Shown: positions 1-6,804 of the stretch, piece after piece | How the letters are laid out: each line of letters opens with the position of its first letter | Position numbering within the stretch: the first letter of the stretch is position 1 | DNA from: Bog-793 sp050014835 | Lineage (GTDB): Bacteria > Actinomycetota > Acidimicrobiia > Acidimicrobiales > Bog-793 | Assembly: GCA_050014835.1 (NCBI GenBank) | Contig: JBEKCO010000062.1 | Coordinates: 1 to 9,132 of the forward strand | Reading direction: 5' to 3' | DNA: 9,132 nt | Program-made: the position numbers and the translations under genes | Notes under the pieces: model-generated | Database searches by the model: none | Told to the model about the DNA's origin: nothing | Seen by the model: only the letters and a program-made list of their open reading frames with translations

Positions 1-2
1 CG

Positions 3-620
3 CCCCGGGGCTACCTCGCGGACGTGCGAGCGATCTGTGACGAGCTCGGCCTGCTCCTCATCGTCGACGAGATCCAGACCGGCCTCGGCCGCACGGGGCG
101 GTGGTTCGCCTTCCAGCACGAGAAGGTCGCGCCGGACATCGTGACGGTCGCCAAGGCCCTCGGCAACGGCGTCCCCGTCGGCGCCTGCTGGGCGCGGGCC
201 GAGATCGCCAAGGCCTTCCAGCCGGGGGACCATGGGTCGACCTTCGGCGGGCAGCCGCTGGCGATGGCCGCGGCGCAGGCGACCCTGCGGCGATTGCGCG
301 CCCTCGACGCACCTGCCGTCGCCGCGGAACTCGGCGAACGACTGAAGACCCGCCTCGCCCGAGTCGACGGGGTCGCCGCGGTCCGCGGCTCGGGGTTCCT
401 GCTCGGCGTCGTGCTCGCGGACGGCATCGACGCGCGCGCCGTCTTTTCCGAGGCGCTTATCGGCGGGCTCGTCGTGAACGCGCCGGCACCCGGGGTCATC
501 CGGCTCATGCCACCGTTTGTCGTCACCGCCGAGGACTGCGACGAGGCGGTGGAACTGCTCGCCGACGCCATCGCCCGCGTCCGCGAGGCAGGCCGAACAG
601 GGGAGAAGGAGACGTTGTGA
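3..620 (+). CDS. argD: Acetylornithine aminotransferase, C-terminal part (5' end outside window)
   Basis: A class-III, PLP-dependent aminotransferase that converts N-acetylglutamate semialdehyde to N-acetylornithine with glutamate as amino donor (cytoplasmic, arginine biosynthesis). About 205 C-terminal residues are present; the family is usually near 400, so roughly half is off the left edge. Visible motifs are LLIVDEIQTGLGRTG, whose Asp (codon 66-68) contacts the PLP ring nitrogen, and VAKALGNGVPVGA, whose Lys (codon 153-155) forms the Schiff base. HGSTFGGQPLA follows, where the family more often has GGNPLA. The end, NAPAPGVIRLMPPFVVT, is typical of the C-terminal domain. The TGA stop overlaps the argF GTG by 4 nt, implying translational coupling. 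Other class-III aminotransferases share these motifs, so the ArgD call rests on the motifs together with the operon position. Confidence 0.95.
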   Translation, partial: PRGYLADVRAICDELGLLLIVDEIQTGLGRTGRWFAFQHEKVAPDIVTVAKALGNGVPVGACWARAEIAKAFQPGDHGSTFGGQPLAMAAAQATLRRLRALDAPAVAAELGERLKTRLARVDGVAAVRGSGFLLGVVLADGIDARAVFSEALIGGLVVNAPAPGVIRLMPPFVVTAEDCDEAVELLADAIARVREAGRTGEKETL

Positions 621-1531
621 CGCACAACCTGCTGGTGGTGTCGGACCTTGCGCCGACGGAGATTACGGCCGTGCTCGATTTGTCCGAGCGGCCGAACCTT
701 CCCCACGTCCTCGAGGGCCGCGGCGCGGCGCTCGTTTTCGAGTTCCCGTCGGCGCGGACCCGCAACGCCGCGGAGATGGCCGTCGTCGACCTCGGCGGGC
801 ACCCGGTCGCGATCCGGGGCGAGGAGATCGGTTTCGACGTGCGCGAGTCCGTCGAGGACGTGGCGCGAACCCTCGGCTGCTACCACGCGCTGATCGCCGC
901 CCGCGTCGCCGAGCATCGCACGCTCGATCGCATGGCGGCCGCCCTCGCGGACTCGGACCCCCACGTCCCCGTCGTCAATCTGCTGTCCAATTTCGAGCAC
1001 CCGACCGAGGCGCTCGGCGACGTGCTGACGATCCGGCAGTGCCTCGGGTCGCTCGAAGGAAAGCACGTCGCTTACATCGGTGACGCGAACAACGTCTGCC
1101 GCTCCCTCGTCGCCGCCTGCGCGGCGGTAGGCATTGCGGTCGTCGTCGCCTCTCCGCCGGGTTACCAGTTGGACGCCGGCTTTGTCGTGGCGACGAGGGC
1201 AGCGGGGGGTGTCGTTGAGGTCACCGACGACCCCGCCGGGGCGGTCGGGGGGGCCGACGTCATCTACACCGACGTGTGGGTGTCGATGGCGGATACCGAC
1301 GAGGCGGCGGCGAAGCGGGCCGCGTTCCGCGGTTTCACGGTCGACGAGGCGCTCGTCGCCAAGGCGCCCCCCGGGGCGATCGTCCTCCACTGCCTGCCCG
1401 CCCATCGCGGCGAGGAGATCACGGCCGAGGTGCTCGAGGGACCGCACAGCCGGGTCTGGCTACAGGCGGCGAACCGGCGTCACGTGATGCGGGGGCTGTT
1501 CACGCACCTGCTCGGCAGGGATGGGGGTTAG
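617..1531 (+). CDS. argF: Ornithine carbamoyltransferase
   Basis: Transfers the carbamoyl group from carbamoyl phosphate to ornithine to give citrulline. The protein is 304 aa, normal for the family. The N-terminal carbamoyl-phosphate domain carries SARTR (45-49, usually STRTR), ARVAEH (95-100) and HPTE (128-131, usually HPTQ or HPCQ). The C-terminal ornithine domain carries GDANNV (155-160), DVWVSM (219-224, normally followed by Gly, here Ala) and HCLPAHRGEE (258-267), the ornithine-transcarbamylase signature. The GTG start at 617 was chosen because it begins the recognisable N-terminus, overlaps the argD stop as GTGA, and sits 5 nt after AGAAGGAG (604-611). The Gln-to-Glu change in HPTQ affects a residue that contacts carbamoyl phosphate in relatives. 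Context and the HCLPAHR motif still favour ArgF over aspartate or acetylornithine transcarbamylases. Confidence 0.95.
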   Translation: MTHNLLVVSDLAPTEITAVLDLSERPNLPHVLEGRGAALVFEFPSARTRNAAEMAVVDLGGHPVAIRGEEIGFDVRESVEDVARTLGCYHALIAARVAEHRTLDRMAAALADSDPHVPVVNLLSNFEHPTEALGDVLTIRQCLGSLEGKHVAYIGDANNVCRSLVAACAAVGIAVVVASPPGYQLDAGFVVATRAAGGVVEVTDDPAGAVGGADVIYTDVWVSMADTDEAAAKRAAFRGFTVDEALVAKAPPGAIVLHCLPAHRGEEITAEVLEGPHSRVWLQAANRRHVMRGLFTHLLGRDGG

Positions 1532-1535
1532 CGCG

Positions 1536-2012
1536 ATGGGACGGGTGCCGAAGAACCGCCGCCAGCACCTCGTCGCGCGCCTGTTGGCCGACAACGCCAT
1601 CACGAGCCAGTCCCAGCTCGTCGAGCTGCTCGTCGCCGAGGGCATCGACGCCACCCAGGCGACGATCTCGCGCGACCTCGAGGAGCTCGGCGCGCTGAAG
1701 GTGCGGGTGCCCGGCGTCGACCACCCCGTCTACGCCATCGCCGAGCTGCCCCAGGCCCAGCTGACGCCGATCGAGCACCTCCGGCGGGTGCTCGGCGAGT
1801 GGGTCGTCGAGGTCTCCTCGTCCGCCAACCTCGTTGTCGTGCGCACTCCGCCCGGATCGGCCCACGTCGTCGCCTCGGCGCTCGACCGTTCCCGGCTCGA
1901 TGGCATGGTCGGTACGGTGGCGGGAGACGACACCGTGCTCGTCGTCGCCGACGAAAAGACCGGGGGGGCGGGACTGGCGAGCTTGCTCGGCCGGCTCGCC
2001 GGGCGCCAGTAA
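1536..2012 (+). CDS. argR: Arginine repressor
   Basis: A hexameric, arginine-responsive repressor of arginine biosynthesis genes. The protein is 158 aa, the usual length. The N-terminal winged helix-turn-helix spans about residues 5-70, with SQSQLVELL (24-32) and the recognition-helix motif TQATISRDL (40-48), including the conserved Ser-Arg pair at 45-46. The C-terminal oligomerisation and arginine-binding domain holds GTVAGDDT (126-133), whose paired Asp residues bind the arginine corepressor in known ArgR proteins. An upstream in-frame ATG at 1521 would add five residues and overlap argF. I prefer 1536 because a purine-rich AGGGATGGGGG (1517-1527) lies about 8 nt before it, leaving a 4-nt gap after argF. 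Its operator is probably upstream of argC, outside the window; I see no ARG box here. Confidence 0.95.
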   Translation: MGRVPKNRRQHLVARLLADNAITSQSQLVELLVAEGIDATQATISRDLEELGALKVRVPGVDHPVYAIAELPQAQLTPIEHLRRVLGEWVVEVSSSANLVVVRTPPGSAHVVASALDRSRLDGMVGTVAGDDTVLVVADEKTGGAGLASLLGRLAGRQ

Positions 2013-2023
2013 CGAGATCGCTA

Positions 2024-2059
2024 ATGACCGGCCAAGCCGGAGGAAGAGGTCCAAAGTGA
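2024..2059 (+). promoter_or_regulatory. Possible translational control site at argG: 11-codon mini-ORF and hairpin over the ribosome-binding site
   Basis: The 43-nt argR-argG gap contains an ATG at 2024 that opens an 11-residue frame (MTGQAGGRGPK). Its TGA (2057-2059) overlaps the argG GTG start as GTGA. Inside it CCGGC (2028-2032) and GCCGG (2036-2040) form a 5-bp hairpin with a CAA loop, whose 3' arm holds the first two G of the argG Shine-Dalgarno GGAGGAAGAGG (2039-2049). Seen directly: the frame and the inverted repeat. Inferred: coupling or partial masking of argG translation. The mini-ORF has only a poor ribosome-binding site of its own, and a 5-bp repeat is common in DNA this GC-rich. 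Confidence 0.35.
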
Positions 2060-3258
2060 AGAAACGGGTGGTGCTCGCCTACTCCGGCGGACTCGACACG
2101 TCCGCCGCGGTGCACTGGCTCGGGGCCGAGCGCGGTTACGAGGTCGTCGCCGTCGCCGTCGACGTCGGCCAGGGCGGGGATTTCGAGGCGATCCGGAGCC
2201 GTGCCCTCGGCGCCGGGGCGGTCGAGGCGGTCGTCGTCGACGCCCGCGCCGAGTTCGCCGCCGACTACGCGATGCCGGCCCTCCAGGCGAACGCCCTCTA
2301 CGAGGGCCGCTACCCGCTCGTCTCGGCGCTCTCGCGCCCGGTCATCGTCTGGCACCTCGTCCAAGAGGCGCGCAAACACGGCGCGACGGTCGTCGCCCAC
2401 GGCTGTACCGGGAAGGGCAACGACCAGGTCCGCTTCGAGGTGGGGACGCGGGCCCTCGCCCCCGAGCTCGAGATCGTCGCCCCGGCCCGCGAGTGGAAGT
2501 GGACCCGCGAGCAGACGATCGAGTACACGGAGCGCTTCGGCATCCCCGTCGAGGCGACGCGGGAGAAGATCTACTCGATCGACGAGAACCTCTGGGGCCG
2601 CGCGATCGAGTGCGGGGCGATCGAGGACCCGTGGGTCGCGCCCGGCGAGGACATGTTCGCCCTCACGGTCCCGACGGCGATCGAAGCGGTCGAGGTGACG
2701 GTCGGCTTCGAAGCGGGCGTGCCGGTGGCGCTCGACGGCAAACCGACGCCGCTCGTCGAGCTCATCAAAACGGTCGGCCGGATCGCCGGGGCCGCGGGGT
2801 TCGGGCGGATCGACATGGTCGAGAACCGGCGCGTCGGCATCAAGAGCCGCGAGGTCTACGAGTGCCCAGCCTCGCTCGCCCTCGTCTTCGCCCACGCCGA
2901 CCTCGAGGGCCTGACGCTCGAGCGGGACCTCGCCCACGAGAAGGCACGGATCGAGCCGCGCTTTTCGGAGCTCGTCTACGACGGGATGTGGTTCTCGCCG
3001 CTCCGCGAGGCGATCTCGGCGTTCGTCGTAGAGAGCCAGCGTCACGTGACGGGCGAGGTCCGGCTGCGCTTCAGCCCCGGAGGCGGTGTCGCCGTCGCCG
3101 GGCGGCGCAGCCCCGTCGGCCTCTACGACTACGGTCTGGCGACCTACGACGCCGCCGACGCCTTCCGCCACGAGGACGCCGAGGGCTACATCCGCCTCTA
3201 TGGTCTCGGGATCAAGACCTGGGCGAGCCGACAGAACGCGGACGCCGGAAAGGACTGA
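2056..3258 (+). CDS. argG: Argininosuccinate synthase
   Basis: Condenses citrulline and aspartate using ATP to form argininosuccinate and AMP. The protein is exactly 400 aa, the standard length for the actinobacterial type. The ATP-pyrophosphatase P-loop AYSGGLDTSA is at 8-17. GCTGKGNDQVRFE (116-128) belongs to the citrulline/aspartate site, DENLWGR is at 176-182, GIKSREVYE at 261-269, and the C-terminal multimerisation segment includes EGYIRLYGL (376-384). The GTG at 2056 is preceded by a strong Shine-Dalgarno GGAGGAAGAGG (2039-2049), 6 nt before it, and gives the expected N-terminus KKRVVLAYSGGLDTS. It lies 43 nt after argR and 2 nt before argH. No key residue appears to be missing. A 523-residue open frame on the opposite strand across this gene is a GC-rich shadow. 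Confidence 0.98.
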   Translation: MKKRVVLAYSGGLDTSAAVHWLGAERGYEVVAVAVDVGQGGDFEAIRSRALGAGAVEAVVVDARAEFAADYAMPALQANALYEGRYPLVSALSRPVIVWHLVQEARKHGATVVAHGCTGKGNDQVRFEVGTRALAPELEIVAPAREWKWTREQTIEYTERFGIPVEATREKIYSIDENLWGRAIECGAIEDPWVAPGEDMFALTVPTAIEAVEVTVGFEAGVPVALDGKPTPLVELIKTVGRIAGAAGFGRIDMVENRRVGIKSREVYECPASLALVFAHADLEGLTLERDLAHEKARIEPRFSELVYDGMWFSPLREAISAFVVESQRHVTGEVRLRFSPGGGVAVAGRRSPVGLYDYGLATYDAADAFRHEDAEGYIRLYGLGIKTWASRQNADAGKD

Positions 3259-3260
3259 CC

Positions 3261-4658
3261 GTGGCGCTCTGGTCGAAACGGATGGGGACGCCGCCCGCCA
3301 AGGCGATGCTGGAGTTCACCGAGAGCCTCTCGTTCGACCGGCTGCTGTGGCGGGACGACCTCGACGGCTCGATCGCCCACGTCCGCGGGCTCGAGCACAC
3401 CGGCGTCCTCGACGAGGCGGACGCGGCGAAGCTCATCGCCGCGCTCGGTCAGGTCGGCGAGGAGTTCTCGTCCGGGCGCTTCGAGTTCGCCGCCGGGGAC
3501 GAGGACATCCACACGGCGATCGAGCGGCGCGTCACCGAGATCGCCGGCGACGCCGGCGCCAAGCTCCACACGGCGCGCAGCCGCAACGACCAGGTGGCGA
3601 CGGCCCTGCGCCTCTACGTGCGCCGCCGCATCGGTGAGGTGGCCGGTCTCGTGCTCGACCTCGGCGAGACGCTGCGCGACCGCGCGGCCCGCGCCGAGGG
3701 GATCACCCTGCCGGGGTACACCCATCTCCAGCGGGCCCAGCCCGTCGCGCTCTCCAACCAGCTGCTCGCCCACGGCTGGGCACTCGCCCGCGACGTCGAC
3801 CGCCTGTTCGACACCCGCCGCCGGGCGGACGTCTCGCCGCTCGGGGCGGGAGCGCTCACCGGGTCGTCGCTGCTCCTCGACCCCGGCTGGGTGGCCGGCG
3901 AGCTCGGCTTCGCCGGCCGTTTCGAGAACTCGCTCGACGCCGTGGCCGACCGCGACTTCGTCGCCGAGACGCTGTTCGACCTCGCCCTGGTGGGCGTCCA
4001 CCTCTCCCGTCTCGGCGAGGAGGTCGTCGTCTTCTCGACGGCCGAGTTCGGCTTCTACCGCCTCGACGACGCCTGGTCGACCGGGAGCTCGATGCTGCCG
4101 CAGAAGAAGAACCCGGACATCGCCGAGCTCGCCCGGGGCAAGGCCGGCCGGTTGATCGGCCACCTCACGGGCTTCCTCGCCACGCTGAAGGGCCTGCCAT
4201 TCGCCTACAACCGGGACCTCCAGGAGGACAAGGAGCCGCTCTTCGACGCTTTCGACCAGGTCTCCAAGGCCCTCGTCGCCATGCGCGGGCTCGTTGAGAC
4301 GATCCGGTTCGACGAGGAGGCGATGAAGAAGGCTGCCGCCGACCCGGCGCTCTACGCCGTCGACCTCGCCGAGTGGCTCGTCGAGCGCGGGATGCCGTTC
4401 CGGCGGGCCCACGGGCTCGTCGGGGACCTCGTCCGGCGCTCCGTCGAGGAGTCGAAGCCCCTCGCCGAGCTCGTCGTGGCCGAGCCGGCCCTCGGGCGCA
4501 ACGCGGTGCCGGTCGTCCAGCCCGACCTGGGGGCGACGACCAAGCCGAAGTCCGGCCCCGCCGGGCGCGGCGACGTCGCCGGTCAACTCGAGCGCTTCGC
4601 CGAGCGGCTCCGCGCCGACCGGGCGCGCCTCGAGGAGATCGGCTGGCCCGCCCGCTAA
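3261..4658 (+). CDS. argH: Argininosuccinate lyase
   Basis: Splits argininosuccinate into arginine and fumarate, the last step of arginine synthesis. It is a homotetrameric member of the fumarase/aspartase superfamily. The protein is 465 aa, normal length. Motifs run in the expected order: N-terminal WSKRMGTPP, TARSRNDQVATALRL (104-118), PGYTHLQRAQP (151-161) with the catalytic His at 155, NSLDAVADRDF (223-233), and the superfamily signature GSSMLPQKKNPD (275-286) with the flexible-loop catalytic Ser (276/277) and Lys 282/283. LQEDKEPLFDA (320-330) follows. The GTG at 3261 is 2 nt after the argG stop, with GGAAAGGA (3247-3254) as ribosome-binding site 6 nt upstream. It appears complete and active. 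Confidence 0.98.
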   Translation: MALWSKRMGTPPAKAMLEFTESLSFDRLLWRDDLDGSIAHVRGLEHTGVLDEADAAKLIAALGQVGEEFSSGRFEFAAGDEDIHTAIERRVTEIAGDAGAKLHTARSRNDQVATALRLYVRRRIGEVAGLVLDLGETLRDRAARAEGITLPGYTHLQRAQPVALSNQLLAHGWALARDVDRLFDTRRRADVSPLGAGALTGSSLLLDPGWVAGELGFAGRFENSLDAVADRDFVAETLFDLALVGVHLSRLGEEVVVFSTAEFGFYRLDDAWSTGSSMLPQKKNPDIAELARGKAGRLIGHLTGFLATLKGLPFAYNRDLQEDKEPLFDAFDQVSKALVAMRGLVETIRFDEEAMKKAAADPALYAVDLAEWLVERGMPFRRAHGLVGDLVRRSVEESKPLAELVVAEPALGRNAVPVVQPDLGATTKPKSGPAGRGDVAGQLERFAERLRADRARLEEIGWPAR

Positions 4659-5273
4659 GTGGCCGGGACCGGGCGGTTGACGAAGGAGTTCTTCGCGCGC
4701 GACTCGCTCGAGGTCGCGCCCGAGCTTCTCAACCTGGTCCTCGTCGGGCGGGGTGCCGCCGGTCGGATCGTCGAGGCCGAGGCCTACGGGGGAGAGCTCG
4801 ACGCCGCGAGCCACGCCTACCGGGGCGAGACGCGTCGCAACGCGACGATGTTCGGCCCGCCCGGGCACCTCTACGTGTACTTCACCTACGGGATGCACCA
4901 CTGCGCCAACGTCGTCTGCGGCGAGGCGGGCGTCGCCCGGGCGGTCCTTGTCCGGGCGCTCGCCCCGGTGTCGGGTCTCGACGCGATGCGGAGCCGTCGC
5001 GGCGGGGGACTCGCCGACACCGAGCTCTGCTCGGGGCCGGCGAAGCTCTGCCAGGCCCTCGGGATCGACGGTGCCGACGACGGCGCCGACCTCGTCACCG
5101 GGGAGGCAGGGCTCACCCTCGTCGACGACGGGACCCCGGCGCCGACCGGCGTCTTCTGCGGGCGGCGGGTCGGGCTGTCGGCGCGGGTCGGCGCGGCGGC
5201 GCTCTACCCGTGGCGGTTCGCCGTCCCAGGCGACCCCAACCTGTCGCGCCGCACGCCGTCCGGTGCCCGCTAG
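4659..5273 (+). CDS. mpg: 3-methyladenine DNA glycosylase (AAG/MPG family)
   Basis: A monofunctional DNA glycosylase that removes alkylated purines such as 3-methyladenine, starting base-excision repair. The protein is 204 aa, typical for bacterial members. Aligned by eye to human AAG, RIVEAEAYGG (36-45) supplies catalytic Glu 41 and Tyr 43, SHAYRG (51-56) supplies His 52, YVYFTYGMH (72-80) supplies the intercalating-loop and pocket tyrosines, and VLVRALAP (96-103) supplies Arg 99. ELCSGPAKLCQALGI (122-136) is also highly typical. The GTG at 4659 directly follows the argH TAA with no spacer and no good Shine-Dalgarno, so translation probably depends on coupling; an in-frame TTG at 4677 is the alternative start. 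In Mycobacterium tuberculosis mpg also lies downstream of the arg cluster and next to tyrS; tyrS is not present here. Confidence 0.95.
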   Translation: MAGTGRLTKEFFARDSLEVAPELLNLVLVGRGAAGRIVEAEAYGGELDAASHAYRGETRRNATMFGPPGHLYVYFTYGMHHCANVVCGEAGVARAVLVRALAPVSGLDAMRSRRGGGLADTELCSGPAKLCQALGIDGADDGADLVTGEAGLTLVDDGTPAPTGVFCGRRVGLSARVGAAALYPWRFAVPGDPNLSRRTPSGAR

Positions 5274-5322
5274 TTGGCCCCATCCCGCTCACACCTGGGT
5301 CGCCGAGTCGCGGCCGACACGT

Positions 5323-5346
5323 CCCAATCGTCCGCGGATTGTCGGG
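5323..5346. terminator. Weak inverted repeat between convergent genes
   Basis: CAATC (5325-5329) and GATTG (5337-5341) form a 5-bp stem with a 7-nt loop, and a further CC/GG can pair outside across a TC bulge. It sits in the 89-nt gap between mpg (+) and the convergent small gene (-), where a bidirectional terminator would be expected. There is no T-run on either side, so this is only a positional suggestion. Confidence 0.2.
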
Positions 5347-5362
5347 CGTGCCGCGCCGGCGG

Positions 5363-5659
5363 TCAGAGATCGACGAGCGGCTCGTAGTGCTCGTAGACCG
5401 GGAGATGGTCGTAGAAGTGGTGCAGGCGCCGCCGGTACTCCTCGTAGCTCGCCGATCCCCTGAATCCCTCGGTGTGGTCCTCCAATCGGTCCCACTCGAC
5501 GAGCAGGAGGTAACGAGACGGAACCTCGATGCACCGTGCAAGCCGTCGCGAGCCGAAGCCCGCCGAGGAACTGATGATCGGCTTGGCCGCACCGAACGCC
5601 TCTTCGAAGCGTTGTCCCTCACCGTGAGCCACATCGATAACCGCGTGTTCGAGAATCAT
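5363..5659 (-). CDS. Antibiotic biosynthesis monooxygenase (ABM)-type dimeric alpha/beta-barrel protein
   Basis: A 98-aa cytoplasmic protein of the ABM-domain, ferredoxin-like family. Members are dimeric barrels and include quinol monooxygenases and IsdG-type haem oxygenases, but many have no known substrate. The opening MILEHAVIDV is the first strand, AKPIISSSAGF (25-35) the helix-to-strand region with the PGF-like turn, RYLLLVEWDRLEDHTEGFRGS (49-69) the hallmark strand plus His-containing loop, and HHFYDHLPVYEHYEP (80-94) the C-terminal helix and strand. Length and architecture are complete. The ATG (5657-5659) has no good Shine-Dalgarno. The TGA (5656-5658) of another short frame overlaps it as ATGA. 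It lies downstream of the siderophore-interacting gene on the same strand after 257 bp. The family call is firm; the reaction is unknown. Confidence 0.85.
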   Translation of the reverse strand: MILEHAVIDVAHGEGQRFEEAFGAAKPIISSSAGFGSRRLARCIEVPSRYLLLVEWDRLEDHTEGFRGSASYEEYRRRLHHFYDHLPVYEHYEPLVDL

Positions 5660-5916
5660 GGAGTCATTGTGTCGCGAGACCGGACCCTCGGCGGTCGGAC
5701 CTGCAGCGAGCGAAGTCGTGCGTCGGCGATTGCCTGACGGTCAGCCTCGCGAATCCGCTCCGACGACCGGCGCTACGAGGTTTTGCCGGGAAGCCTTCCC
5801 TTCGGCGATCGGGGAGTGCCGCATGGCGTCAGCAAGACGCATCACGCCCATCGCCTCGCGCAATCCTTCTGCCGCGAGCGTCGCTGACCCGTCGTGATCT
5901 CTACGGCCGCCGGACC
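5660..5916 (-). other. Intergenic stretch with possible decayed coding sequence, no convincing gene
   Basis: No complete gene is supported here. On the minus strand one frame is open from inside the siderophore-interacting gene down to a TGA at 5741-5743, reading in part AAEGLREAMGVMRLADAMRH. A second frame, entered without a start codon after a TAG, continues to a TGA at 5656-5658 that overlaps the next ATG and reads in part READRQAIADARLRSLQ. The two together look slightly protein-like, as a frameshifted remnant would, but third-position GC is only moderate and I recognise no family. The plus-strand frame at 5658-5897 looks like a shadow. Confidence 0.25.
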
Positions 5917-6678
5917 TCAGACGCGCCTCGGTTCGCCGCGGTCCTCGTTGGGCTGATCACGTCGCCAGTAGGCCTTCGAGGTGACATCGCCTGGGTCGAC
6001 GCCAGCCGCGATGAGAAGGTCGACGACGTGCACGACGAGATGTCGCTCACCATTGACGTACGCGGCGGTCCCGCGCACCGGGCCAAGTCCTTCGATTGCC
6101 TCTCCAATCTCTGCGTCCGTGACCCACACGAGTCGCGTATCGCCCGCGCTGACCGGCCCTGGTCGCGACCCGGGACCATGCCGGGAGACAAGAATCGCCG
6201 TTGCCTCGGCAGCGGGCGGAAGAGCCTCGAGCATCGCGAACGCGAACGGCATGGCGGAGTCGTCCGCGACGAAAAGGTGCGGGCGCGTCCCGGGCCGAAG
6301 GGTGATCACCCCCCGGGGACCGATGGCTTCGAGCCGACTTCCGATGTCGGCCTTGGCGGCCCACCGGGTGGCCACGCCACCATCGCGGTGGATCTCGAAT
6401 TCGAGGTCCACCGTGCCCGCCGTGGGGTCGCCGCGGCGGATCGTGTAGCGCCGGCGCAGCGTGCGGCCACCTTCCGGGAAGCCGATCATCAGGTCCTGTC
6501 CGGCGCTGAACTCGAATCCGACGAGATCGGACGACGCGACGGTGAGGGATCGCACGTGGGACGCCGGGTTCTCGGCGCGCACGACCTCGAGGTCGAGGAG
6601 AAACGCGTCCGTGTACCGGCCGCCGAAGAGGCTGGCAGGAACGGGTCGACGGGTCGACGTGAGTTCGTTGGCAGACAT
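5917..6678 (-). CDS. Siderophore-interacting protein (ViuB/SIP family ferric-siderophore reductase)
   Basis: A cytoplasmic FAD-binding reductase of the SIP branch of the ferredoxin-reductase superfamily. Members typically reduce ferric siderophores with NAD(P)H or ferredoxin to release iron. The protein is 253 aa from the chosen ATG. The N-terminal FAD barrel contains RRRYTIRR (75-82), the R-x-Y-T/S flavin motif, and FEIHRDGGVATRWAAKA (94-110) followed by GPRGVITL (120-127). The C-terminal NAD(P)H domain begins HLFVADDSAMPFAFAMLEAL (134-153), equivalent to the usual GDETALPA segment, and ends with KAYWRRD (235-241), the characteristic SIP tail. An in-frame ATG at 6766-6768 would add 30 unconserved residues; I prefer 6676-6678 because the family homology begins shortly after it, although its ribosome-binding site is weak. 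No siderophore biosynthesis or uptake genes are in the window. Confidence 0.85.
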   Translation of the reverse strand: MSANELTSTRRPVPASLFGGRYTDAFLLDLEVVRAENPASHVRSLTVASSDLVGFEFSAGQDLMIGFPEGGRTLRRRYTIRRGDPTAGTVDLEFEIHRDGGVATRWAAKADIGSRLEAIGPRGVITLRPGTRPHLFVADDSAMPFAFAMLEALPPAAEATAILVSRHGPGSRPGPVSAGDTRLVWVTDAEIGEAIEGLGPVRGTAAYVNGERHLVVHVVDLLIAAGVDPGDVTSKAYWRRDQPNEDRGEPRRV

Positions 6679-6692
6679 GGGGGTCCAGGGCT

Positions 6693-6720
6693 GAAAACGG
6701 CCGGCCCCGGTTGGCCGGCG
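6693..6720 (-). terminator. Likely intrinsic terminator after the RCC1-repeat gene
   Basis: GCCGGCC (6700-6706) and GGCCGGC (6713-6719) form a perfect 7-bp, all-GC stem around a 6-nt loop. Read on the minus strand, the stem is followed by GTTTTC (6694-6699). It lies 85 nt past the stop of the RCC1-repeat gene and about 15 nt before the start codon of the siderophore-interacting gene. It would therefore end the upstream transcript, and it might also affect initiation of the next gene. The T-run is short, so efficiency is uncertain. Confidence 0.45.
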
Positions 6721-6804
6721 TGCAGCGTTCCTGACGAGGATAACGGCGCGCCACCGGGCCGGACCCACGGTGCCCGGACGGGACAGGAGGGGCGAGGACG
6801 GCCC

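Noticed and set aside
11..1447. 478-residue minus-strand open frame over argD and argF
   Set aside because: It is a shadow: the plus strand carries the PLP-lysine and transcarbamylase motifs, while this frame is Arg/Asp-rich with no motif.
1600..3171. 523-residue open frame on the minus strand across argR and argG
   Set aside because: It is antisense to two unmistakable genes, has low-complexity Arg/Asp/Gly-rich composition, and matches no family; it is a product of GC-rich codon periodicity.
3198..4901. 567-residue minus-strand open frame across argH and the start of mpg
   Set aside because: It is antisense to argH, whose motifs are complete, and its composition is a mirrored shadow of the coding strand.
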